DNA of 39,034 bases, taken from NCBI GenBank assembly GCA_903861125.1, contig CAIOTF010000044.1, positions 1 through 39,034 of the forward strand, written 5' to 3'. A program made the translations under genes and the position numbers. The notes under the pieces are model-generated. The model worked only from the letters and a program-made list of their open reading frames with translations, did not search any database and had not been told where the DNA came from. The DNA comes from an uncultured Ignavibacteriota bacterium. Lineage in GTDB: Bacteria; Bacteroidota; Ignavibacteria; UBA10030; UBA8401. This document shows, piece by piece, positions 21,101 through 26,754 of the stretch (position 1 is its first letter; the number at the start of each line of letters is the position of its first letter).

Positions 21101-21319
21101 ACCGTCTGGACGCGCGTACGTTGAATCAATCAGTGATCCATTCACTTTTAACTGAACCGGTACACCGGGAGATGCCTGCCCGGAAATAAACTGATGCTGG
21201 AACGACGATACAGTTCCGGCTTTCGGCTCATTGATGACCACTTGGGCATCAACGAGAGAAGCGGCCAGAACCGTCAGTCCCATCATCAGAACAGCATATT
21301 TTTTAATTATTGCAAGCAT
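18170..21319 (-). CDS. Outer-membrane beta-barrel protein with Ig-like N-terminal domains, 1049 aa
   Basis: The signal peptide ends at about residue 25 (..LAASLVDAQ). Residues 26-110 resemble a bacterial Ig/Big-like domain (VQLKVNGSLIDSTYARPDGVFEFIGVPV). Residues about 110-215 are a second one of invasin-like type (VRADGRTIMNVTANVVDAWG). From about residue 230 to the end the chain alternates polar and hydrophobic residues with many aromatic strand ends, as in a large transmembrane barrel. It includes YGDNSTIDY near residue 303 and ELARYDRTFNGVKAHYE. The last strand-like segment, GPFISVRAKF, is followed by a 10-residue tail TEKIMNLFNK. There is no TonB box or plug domain. Predicted role: outer-membrane anchor or export channel for the DUF11 proteins encoded beside it. 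That role is inference from operon position. I know similar barrels beside DUF11 proteins only loosely and can give no name. Confidence 0.83.
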   Translation of the reverse strand: MLAIIKKYAVLMMGLTVLAASLVDAQVVINEPKAGTVSSFQHQFISGQASPGVPVQLKVNGSLIDSTYARPDGVFEFIGVPVPEGPITFTVTVRMPNGKYFTVDRTTHRIGSPDSLVVIMPANEVRADGRTIMNVTANVVDAWGVKIQDGYFVTVDADSMQINVKDADANTAGIQIPLSNGEVTIPICAPKDAGMYSLTLSTSSISTRVTKEFNTPVEPLMLVGSANAEGSLLSASGNVSGLKNENTLNSGFHTDGRLAFYGRGSVWNDYLLTASYDNKRRENRLFKEIDPDALYSVYGDNSTIDYTAQSNNPFFAKLERNRSYALFGDFNTGLAQNELARYDRTFNGVKAHYETKQEKADIFATLTDRKVVQDEIRGQGISGYYFLGKSNIVVGTEKVRIETRSKLHNEIVLSRIEKSRFGDYEIDYQQGTLFFKQPVSSVDASGNPVYIVVSYEATTTVATDYSYVIGGQAEKEIIQGFNVGGTVVHDRSNSNFTLLGVNTKYALNQKVTVGGEFARGFDKINDGGNAWKIDASGSPMEKLQLKSYFRKVESGFMNQTMGAGGVNNESGSTKYGAGVTYDGLEATKLSSEYYHTIQNTSGKEVIINSIIAGGERSFGATATLGARVENISYETPGDTSTSAKQSTVLAMRGSIRPMDKLNIIGEYEHSFSSSEKNEVKPSAATIGAEYRIIDPLTLSLSEKFYGNGGNTSLFGISSELGYGTSATARYEVGNGISGQRNQVSIGLKNALHITDEITSNVSYERTRALDRNIVEVQTADNDAISVGLEYLPKESYKVSIKAEFAKTSQSIRRNLTFGGDIQVARDFTLIDKLTYFEEERNQAQSVSSSFASGTLSEGQIGSETGGGLLKKFKNTIGIAFRPVDFDWLNAIGKYETKAEFNGMVDPQTSYNVNIISLHTFVEPVIGLEIGTKYAMKFATEKTFGLKASTMTDFYLIRVEYDLRWKNFDVATEYRILNSRIVDQANSSSVKRGYSLEIGNVIFENVRFGAGYNFAAAADRDLVGNDYQSAGPFISVRAKFTEKIMNLFNK

Positions 21320-21353
21320 CTCTGTATTCGAAAATCCTTTTATCGGTGATTGC

Positions 21354-21384
21354 GGGCTTTGCAGGTCTTACTCCTGCAAAACCC
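21354..21384 (-). other. Intercistronic RNA hairpin after the first operon gene
   Basis: GGG-C-TTTGCAGG (21354-21365) pairs with CCTGCAAA-A-CCC (21373-21384) around a 7-base loop. This gives 11 pairs with one mismatch. The hairpin begins 7 bases after the stop codon of the 577-aa gene. No T-run follows on the minus strand, so it is not a standard terminator. It may be a 3'-stabilising or processing element that makes the first gene's mRNA more abundant than the rest. Confidence 0.6.
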
Positions 21385-21391
21385 AAACTGC

Positions 21392-23125
21392 TTATTGAAT
21401 TGCTACTCTATATCTATACACTTTTGTTCCAAGTGCAGGAATCGTTGTAAATGTTACGGATACTGTTCCTGATGAAACTGCAACGCTACCACCTGCGAAT
21501 GATGTGCCATCCGTGATGGGCGTGATTTCAAAAACACCATCCCAATTCGCATCTACTTCAAGACTATTTGTCACATAGGCATTTTTGTTTCCGACTGTGT
21601 GAGCTGTGAGATTTGAAGAAACAACAGATGTTGCGCTTCCTGTGCCCGAGTTTGTGATCCGTACGATGTAATAAATAATATCACCCGGATACGGATTTGC
21701 TGCTGTGCCATAATTTCCGGAAGCAGCACTGTCGGACATTGCGATTGTCAACTGCGGTGCCGTAACGGTTGTTGTGATGGTATTCGAGGATGCTACCGTT
21801 CCGCTTGTCGGAGCAGTAAGTCCGCTCAGTGCAGTCGCGGTAACAGTGCGAATAATTGTCTGCGCATCAGATGCAGTGCCCGGAACAACAAAACGAACAT
21901 AATATGTAGCAGTAACGCCTTGTCCTATCGTGACAGGCTGACTAACGGCGCTTCCGCCAACTGTCGTGCTGTACACCGGTAATACATCTAAATCACCCGC
22001 TGCCTGAATATCGCTTAAGGTATACGTATCCGACGCATTCCCTGTATTCTTTACAGTTACCGTGTAATCAACATTGTCACCCGGATTACCGGACGTGTTT
22101 GCTGTTGAGCGTGCAAGCAATGCTCCTGAAGCGCGGCCAACAACAAATGCTGTCGGTGCCGAAACATTGGTGAAGAGCGAATTCGTACCGTCGTTGTAAT
22201 CTACTTTTGATCCGGCCGAACCGTTTGTGATCGTGGTACCGGCAAGTACGCCTGTCCCATTTGTTGATGACTGTTCAATCACCGCTGTTACATTAAGAGT
22301 TACAGTACCGGTAGCTGCGATCACTGAAGGTATCGTCCACGTAGCAGTTCCAGCTGAAGCAGATTGTGTTGTACCGCCCGTAGCAATTACTCCGGTCAAA
22401 TTCGTCGCGTCATACAACCATGTTACAGTTGATGAACCTGATGTAGCTGAGTGACCGGTATTGGTGATTGTCAAATCAAACGATTGAGTCTCTCCCGGAA
22501 TTTTATTTGCACCGTAGGCAGGTGTAACTGAAAAACTCAACACCGGTTTTGCAATTGTTATTGTCCAAACGTAGGTCTGAGCAATTCCGGGGTTAAGCAC
22601 AACAATATGTGCCGGCACCGAATTTGCAGCAGTTGATGTTGCTGTCAGAGTAACAGCATTGGAAAGGTTATCTGCTTCACTCGCGGGAATCACAACTTTT
22701 ATTTTTCCGCTGAATGAGGAACCTGCTGTAAGAAGTCCTGAAGATGATACTGGTGTTACGCCGTCCGTTGCAACAATGGATGACGTCCAATTACCGTACG
22801 AGCCTGGCATGGTCAAGTTGTATGTATCGTCGCCGTTTCCATTGTTAGTAACAGTAAAAGCCTGCAACACTGTTACACCATCAACGGTATTCAGTACCGC
22901 CGATGCAGGTGTAAAGTCGATAACTATTTTCTGTCCAACATAAATTGTGAGAATATTGGACGTTGCTGAACGAACATTGCTGCCGGCATTATAACTGACG
23001 CTGGCCTGGTTAGAAATTGCAGTACCTGCCGGAGTTCCAGCGGCGAATGATAATTGCAACGAAGAGAACAACAATGTTGCTACTATTGCTGCTCCAAGTC
23101 GAGAGAACATTTTATTGTTCTTCAT
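21392..23125 (-). CDS. Secreted DUF11-domain protein, 577 aa; first gene of the surface operon
   Basis: The ribosome site AGGGAG lies 8 bases before the ATG at 23125. The signal peptide MKNNKMFSRLGAAIVATLLFSSLQLSFA is followed by a mature start AGTPAGTAISN, a motif typical of DUF11 surface proteins. About four tandem Ig-like DUF11 sandwiches follow: residues about 55-150 (AFTVTNNGNGDDTYNL), 190-320 (DLTITNTGHSATSGSS), 330-440 (DYTVTVKNTGNASDTYTL) and 450-577 (YYIVRITNSGTGSATSV). It ends KVYRYRVAIQ, like the ends of three other operon products. It is very rich in Thr, Ser, Val, Ala and Gly and nearly free of Cys. It is the leading gene, has a strong ribosome site and A-rich leader, and is followed by a hairpin. 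It is therefore the best candidate for the most abundant (subunit-like) component, as inference. Confidence 0.88.
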   Translation of the reverse strand: MKNNKMFSRLGAAIVATLLFSSLQLSFAAGTPAGTAISNQASVSYNAGSNVRSATSNILTIYVGQKIVIDFTPASAVLNTVDGVTVLQAFTVTNNGNGDDTYNLTMPGSYGNWTSSIVATDGVTPVSSSGLLTAGSSFSGKIKVVIPASEADNLSNAVTLTATSTAANSVPAHIVVLNPGIAQTYVWTITIAKPVLSFSVTPAYGANKIPGETQSFDLTITNTGHSATSGSSTVTWLYDATNLTGVIATGGTTQSASAGTATWTIPSVIAATGTVTLNVTAVIEQSSTNGTGVLAGTTITNGSAGSKVDYNDGTNSLFTNVSAPTAFVVGRASGALLARSTANTSGNPGDNVDYTVTVKNTGNASDTYTLSDIQAAGDLDVLPVYSTTVGGSAVSQPVTIGQGVTATYYVRFVVPGTASDAQTIIRTVTATALSGLTAPTSGTVASSNTITTTVTAPQLTIAMSDSAASGNYGTAANPYPGDIIYYIVRITNSGTGSATSVVSSNLTAHTVGNKNAYVTNSLEVDANWDGVFEITPITDGTSFAGGSVAVSSGTVSVTFTTIPALGTKVYRYRVAIQ

Positions 23126-23248
23126 ATGTGTATCTCCCTTTATTTGTGTTTGTAAATTATTTGTTTGAATTTGTTTGTTTCTCGTTCTAATCTTTGTTTT
23201 ACTAAGGTGGTTTGTTGTGCATGATTTTTTCCTTTTTTATTTTTATAG
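23126..23248 (-). promoter_or_regulatory. A-rich, CAAA-repeat leader of the surface operon with strong RBS
   Basis: This 123-base gap lies between the regulator stop and the first structural gene. Read on the minus strand it is almost free of secondary structure. Eight CAAA words occur between 23217 and 23142 (TTTG on the plus strand), ending in AAAGGGAG before the ATG. It also carries CTTAG (complement of 23202-23206) and ATTAG (complement of 23187-23191), words matching the repeats upstream of the regulator gene. I see no convincing promoter and no terminator, so transcription may partly continue from the regulator. Confidence 0.45.
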
Positions 23249-24154
23249 TTATTTTTTATTATTTATTGATAATGATTTTATATTCCGAAATTGCATTGAT
23301 TCGATTTCTGCAAACGAACTGCAGAATGTTACATCGTCCATTCCCTTAACTATTTCGTTGTTGAACGCCTCTCCACCAACGATACAGTGCGAACCGCTTG
23401 ATTTTGACAATTCGGCAATTATTTTCAACTCTAATGTCAGTTGTTCTGCATTTGCTGTGAATGTCGTGTACATACAAACAGCAAACGGTTTCGTGCGGAC
23501 AACAAACTGATTGATTTCTTCAGCATTGATACCTGATCCCAAATTCAAAGCGGTATAGCCATTCGTTTCAAGCATTGTGGCAACTGCCGCCAATTCGATT
23601 TCATTCTTTCCATTCTCAACTGATGCACAAACAATTATTTTATGATTTCGCTCGTGCCTTTCAGCTGTATCATTTAATTGAATAATGGCAGAGATTAAAA
23701 CATTCTTCGCTAGATGAAATTCGCTCACGGACAATTTATTTTGAGAAAGCAGTATGCTGAGTTTCTTCGCCGTCGGCTTCACTACGTTGTCGAATAATGC
23801 GGTGACCGATAATCCTGCACTTAAACACTCCGAAAATAATGTGAGTATCTCCTGCTTCTTTCCTTTTATGGCACCGGAAAAGCAGACTGAGTGAAGCACA
23901 TTGAATTCTTTTTTCTGCACGATCGAACGGAGAATCATTTCATCACTTATCAACTGTGGAAGCGCTTTATCAGTTTGATTTCCGTAATTGTTCTCGGATA
24001 TGAAATTGTATAAATCCTCGGACCGGAATTTTCTATGTCCACCGGGTGTGCGGAAACATTTCAGTATTCCTTCATCAGTCCAGCGCTTTACCGTTGATTT
24101 ATCAACACGTAAAATATTTGCAGCATCATTGGTGGTGAATAATACTTCTGCCAT
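23249..24154 (-). CDS. CarH-like transcriptional regulator: HTH plus degenerate B12-binding domain, 301 aa
   Basis: The start at 24154 has GAGGT upstream. Residues 4-52 are a MerR/excisionase-type helix-turn-helix (FTTNDAANILRVDKSTVKRW...GGHRKFR). Residues about 70-165 match the helical cap domain of CarH/LitR-type sensors. Residues about 172-290 are a Rossmann-like B12-binding fold (IIVCASVENGK...LNLGSGI). In CarH-type proteins the fold carries DxHxxG, whose His binds cobalt. Here the aligned segment reads G182-K-N184-E-I-E187, so D, H and G are all changed. The cap's W-x9-EH signature reads L135-x9-E145-F146. It therefore probably does not bind cobalamin through this His and may sense something else or nothing. 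It lies 123 bases upstream of the surface operon in the same direction, so it is the likely regulator of that operon. Confidence 0.88.
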   Translation of the reverse strand: MAEVLFTTNDAANILRVDKSTVKRWTDEGILKCFRTPGGHRKFRSEDLYNFISENNYGNQTDKALPQLISDEMILRSIVQKKEFNVLHSVCFSGAIKGKKQEILTLFSECLSAGLSVTALFDNVVKPTAKKLSILLSQNKLSVSEFHLAKNVLISAIIQLNDTAERHERNHKIIVCASVENGKNEIELAAVATMLETNGYTALNLGSGINAEEINQFVVRTKPFAVCMYTTFTANAEQLTLELKIIAELSKSSGSHCIVGGEAFNNEIVKGMDDVTFCSSFAEIESMQFRNIKSLSINNKK

Positions 24155-24200
24155 AACTACCTCTAAATTAAATTGAGCGGTTTGACCTTTTTTCTACATA

Positions 24201-24231
24201 CAAAGTAGAGATATTAAAAAACCCATGCAAT
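24201..24231 (-). promoter_or_regulatory. Candidate promoter of the regulator gene
   Basis: On the minus strand ATTG (complement of 24228-24231) is followed after 20 bases by TACTTTG (complement of 24201-24207). This resembles the Bacteroidetes TTTG-N19-21-TAnnTTTG pattern but is one base short in the second element. It lies about 50 bases upstream of the ATG at 24154 and abuts the repeat array at 24232-24298. The match is imperfect. Confidence 0.35.
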
Positions 24232-24298
24232 ATTAGCGTTATTAGAGTGTTTTAATGAAATTATTAGCCTGATCTAAGACACATTAGCATAATCTAAT
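24232..24298. promoter_or_regulatory. Tandem ATTAGC/CTAAT operator-like repeats upstream of the regulator
   Basis: Three 16-base units start at 24232 (ATTAGCGTTATTAGAG), 24263 (ATTAGCCTGATCTAAG) and 24283 (ATTAGCATAATCTAAT). The last two are inverted repeats of the form ATTAGC-N4-TCTAA(T/G), set 20 bases apart, i.e. about two helical turns. Further copies of ATTAG or CTAAT lie at 24358, 24385 and 24416. The array directly abuts the candidate regulator promoter. Multiple half-sites are typical of MerR/CarH-type tetramers, so autoregulation is likely by analogy. Confidence 0.55.
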
Positions 24299-24463
24299 AT
24301 TTTTTTAACACCTATTCATGGGTTACATATGTGAAATGCTTTTAATGTTAAAATCTTCTAATGATTAATCCCGATAATGAAAATATTAGAAAATATTATT
24401 TAATATTTTTTACGGCTAATGTTAGGTGACAATTACTTGTAAAGGACAAAAAAGCGCTACCAT

Positions 24464-24497
24464 TTTGGGAAAATTAACAAAGTCTTGGTTTCCCAAA
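24464..24497. repeat. Inverted repeat in the 0.4-kb AT-rich intergenic region
   Basis: TTTGGGAAA (24464-24472) and TTTCCCAAA (24489-24497) are perfect 9-base arms around a 16-base spacer. The arms sit in the non-coding stretch 24155-24577. Apart from this repeat, the ATTAG array and the terminator at 24578, I see no gene there. The stretch is very AT-rich with stops in all frames. The arms could be an operator or a weak RNA hairpin; no T-run follows. Confidence 0.5.
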
Positions 24498-24577
24498 GAA
24501 ATTTCTATCATTTGATTGATATCAATTTTGTAGGTAGGCGAAATGATGAAAATTAGAGGTTTGAGAGGAAATAAATT

Positions 24578-24624
24578 ATTCATCGGATGACTTTCTTAGC
24601 AGTAGAAGAAGTCATCCGATGAAT
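24578..24624 (-). terminator. Long hairpin, probable terminator of the aminotransferase gene
   Basis: ATTCATCGGATGACTT (24578-24593) is perfectly complementary to 24609-24624, with a 15-base loop; one more T-A pair at 24577/24625 extends it. It begins 8 bases downstream of the aminotransferase stop. On the minus strand it is followed by a T-rich stretch (AATAATTTATTT), so it is probably a leftward terminator with an unusually long stem. Confidence 0.7.
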
Positions 24625-24632
24625 ATTGGAGA

Positions 24633-25946
24633 TTATTTGGGGATTCCATTCTTGCAAACATCTTTAACAATAGTGCAGAACCGGTCTAATTCCGAGGTTG
24701 TTGTGTAAAGGTTAGGGGTTATCCGAATTCCTTTGAATTCATCATGAACAATTGGAGTAGTGTGAATTTTATGCTTAGAAAGTAAGAAACCGCCCAAAGC
24801 GCCTGGATCTACACCTTCAATACCAAAGTTTCCTATTGCGCAAGATATTGAGTCGTTAAATGATGTATTAAAGTATATGTTTTTTTCATTTTTTAAGGCA
24901 TTCATCCAATATCTGCTTAAATAACGAAGCCGGGCTTCTTTTCGCTTTGGCCCGATACCATTTGTGTAAGCGATTGCTTCACCAATAGCCAGTTTAATGG
25001 CTATTGAATTTGTTCCTATTTCTTCAAATTTTCTAATATCGGTAGCCTGTTTTACATCCGCAGCCATTAACGGCCAAATTTTACTGATCTTTTCTTTTTT
25101 TATGAAAAGCATCCCGGTCCCTTTGGGTGCATACAGCCATTTATGTAAACTGGTCCCAAAATAATCGCAATTCAAATCCTTTTGCTTGAAATCAAATTGA
25201 GAAAATGAATGTGCACCATCAACAATCACTTCAATCCCTTTGGCTTTTGCCATAGTACATATCTCTTTAACAGGCATTATCTGACCTGTTAGATTGATCT
25301 GATGGGAAACAAGAATTACTTTTGTTTTCGATGTAATACCTTTTGTAAACGCTTCAATCACTTCTTCCTTCGAATTTGCAGGGACAGGTATTTTTACCAT
25401 TTTTAAGATGAGACCCTCTCGCAATTCTCTTTGCCGCAAGGTTGTGAGCATTCTTGGATAATCCTGAGTTGTTGTCAGTACTTCATCACCGTTTTTCAGA
25501 TCTAATCCCATTAAAAGGATCTCCAGCGATTCCGATGCATTCCGGGTGATAGCGATCTCTTCCCTGTCGCATCCAAACATTTCGGCCAACCCGGTCCGGA
25601 CTGTTTCCAATTGAGGCTGCATAATTTGCCACATTGTATACGCCGTTGCATCTTCCTGCTGCCAAAGATACCGCAAAAGTGCTTCGGTGACTATGCGCGG
25701 CGACGGAGAAACGCCACCGTTATTCAGATTTATGGAACCTCGCGAAACCGCAAAAGATTGCTGAATTGGAAACCAGAAATCGTCGTTGCCGGCTGTTTCA
25801 TCGGGAGAAAGATGATCAAAGTCCTTCGTTGCTCCCATTAACTGCTCCTGAAGAGACATAACATATGCGGACGAGAGCGTTGCAAGCCCTATTCCCTTTC
25901 CAACGTTTGATATGAATGTGCGGCGGTCGATGTCGTGAAGATTCAT
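24633..25946 (-). CDS. Tat-exported class V aminotransferase (PLP-dependent), 437 aa
   Basis: Residues 8-24 carry a twin-arginine signal (RRTFISNVGKGIGLATL), so the folded PLP enzyme is probably exported. The rest is a class V aminotransferase / isopenicillin-N-epimerase-like fold. Features include the start of the fold (INLNNGGVSPSPRIV), AITRNASESLEILLMG, the cofactor aspartate/His region VDGAHSFSQFD, and the Schiff-base lysine Lys269 in SLHKWLYAPKGTG. The C-terminal half contains GIRITPNLYTT, the usual substrate-arginine region. The family includes cysteine desulfurases and epimerases; the substrate cannot be told from sequence. It has a strong ribosome site (AAGGAAAGG) and its ATG overlaps the stop of the AlkD-type gene by 4 bases, so the two are co-translated. 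Length is normal for this Tat-bearing subgroup. Confidence 0.88.
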   Translation of the reverse strand: MNLHDIDRRTFISNVGKGIGLATLSSAYVMSLQEQLMGATKDFDHLSPDETAGNDDFWFPIQQSFAVSRGSINLNNGGVSPSPRIVTEALLRYLWQQEDATAYTMWQIMQPQLETVRTGLAEMFGCDREEIAITRNASESLEILLMGLDLKNGDEVLTTTQDYPRMLTTLRQRELREGLILKMVKIPVPANSKEEVIEAFTKGITSKTKVILVSHQINLTGQIMPVKEICTMAKAKGIEVIVDGAHSFSQFDFKQKDLNCDYFGTSLHKWLYAPKGTGMLFIKKEKISKIWPLMAADVKQATDIRKFEEIGTNSIAIKLAIGEAIAYTNGIGPKRKEARLRYLSRYWMNALKNEKNIYFNTSFNDSISCAIGNFGIEGVDPGALGGFLLSKHKIHTTPIVHDEFKGIRITPNLYTTTSELDRFCTIVKDVCKNGIPK

Positions 25947-26647
25947 AGGTCACCTTTCCTTCGCTGTATAATCGCGATAGTTATTGTGTTATTGAGTTCT
26001 CTCAGCGCGTCCGATGCGATCCATCGTGCGCTTGGGGATGGAATGTTCTGAATTTCTTCTGAAAGTGCAATTGCTTTTTTCCGTAATCGTAGATTTCTTT
26101 TTCCGGTCTGACGCAGTGACCAATTCACTGCTTTTTTGACGAAATTCCTTTCATCCGTAGAATATTTTTTAATCAAAGGGAAGAATTTTTCAAATTCATT
26201 ATCATCCGTCTTTTTATGATGGACCGCAATTACAGCAATCATCACAATACCTGCTCGTCGGACAAATTCTTTTTTACTTTTCGACCACCGGAACGGCAAC
26301 TGATATGCATATTTTGTTTTTTCAAAAAATTCAGAACAGCAGCAGTCACATTGAGCCCAGTTTTGAATTTCGTTCGCCCATGTATCGAGCAACCGAAGGT
26401 CGGCTTTTTCCGGATCGGCTATAATTGCAGCCAGGATGCGGGCTTCATGAAAGCCGGAAGCCCACAGTGCGAGAGCAAGTTCGTGATCTTTTTTTATCTC
26501 CTTGGCAATACTGCGGATTTCCGGAGGAGAAACTCCAAACGCTTTTGCAGAACTAATGTTGAAGCGCTTCATCCCTTCAATGTTCTTTTGACTGCCTAAA
26601 GTCTTTAATTTTTTGAGCGTTTGTTGAAGTGTCATGGTAGATCCCAT
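25943..26647 (-). CDS. AlkD-type DNA alkylation repair glycosylase, 234 aa
   Basis: An all-helical HEAT-like repeat protein of the AlkC/AlkD family, which excises bulky or cationic alkylated purines in the cytoplasm. The key AlkD residues are recognisable: Trp97 and Asp101 (WAQCD, matching W109/D113 of Bacillus cereus AlkD), Arg130/131 (EFVRRAG) and Trp176 (VNWSLRQTGKRN). The segment SPSARWIASDALREL matches the conserved C-terminal end. Two starts are possible, Met1 (26647) and Met5 (26635). I keep the longer one, with a weak GAGAG upstream. It is the first gene of a two-gene leftward operon with the Tat aminotransferase (ATGA overlap) and is divergent from the MFS gene. Confidence 0.87.
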   Translation of the reverse strand: MGSTMTLQQTLKKLKTLGSQKNIEGMKRFNISSAKAFGVSPPEIRSIAKEIKKDHELALALWASGFHEARILAAIIADPEKADLRLLDTWANEIQNWAQCDCCCSEFFEKTKYAYQLPFRWSKSKKEFVRRAGIVMIAVIAVHHKKTDDNEFEKFFPLIKKYSTDERNFVKKAVNWSLRQTGKRNLRLRKKAIALSEEIQNIPSPSARWIASDALRELNNTITIAIIQRRKGDL

Positions 26648-26717
26648 ATTGTATTACTCTCATTACACGCTACTCTACAATCAGTAGACAAACGAAAAAT
26701 AAATGCATCAGTTATTT

Positions 26718-26750
26718 TTGGTGAATATACAATAATTCTGTATCTTTCGC
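26718..26750 (+). promoter_or_regulatory. Candidate Bacteroidetes-type promoter, leaderless
   Basis: TTTG at 26718-26721 is followed after exactly 20 bases by TATCTTTC at 26742-26749. This fits TTTG-N19-21-TAnnTTTG except for the last base. The element ends 5 bases before the MFS start codon at 26755, so the transcript would begin at or next to the ATG. There is also no ribosome site there. Confidence 0.4.
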
Positions 26751-26754
26751 AGTC

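Noticed and set aside
18170-21319. TonB-dependent receptor / SusC-like protein
   Set aside because: There is no TonB box or plug domain, and the N-terminal part is Ig-like.
26674-26688. TCTAC-N5-GTAGA inverted repeat, similar to TCTAC-N7-GTAGA at 24193-24209
   Set aside because: Arms of five bases with different spacing in AT-rich intergenic DNA are expected by chance; no link between the flanking genes.
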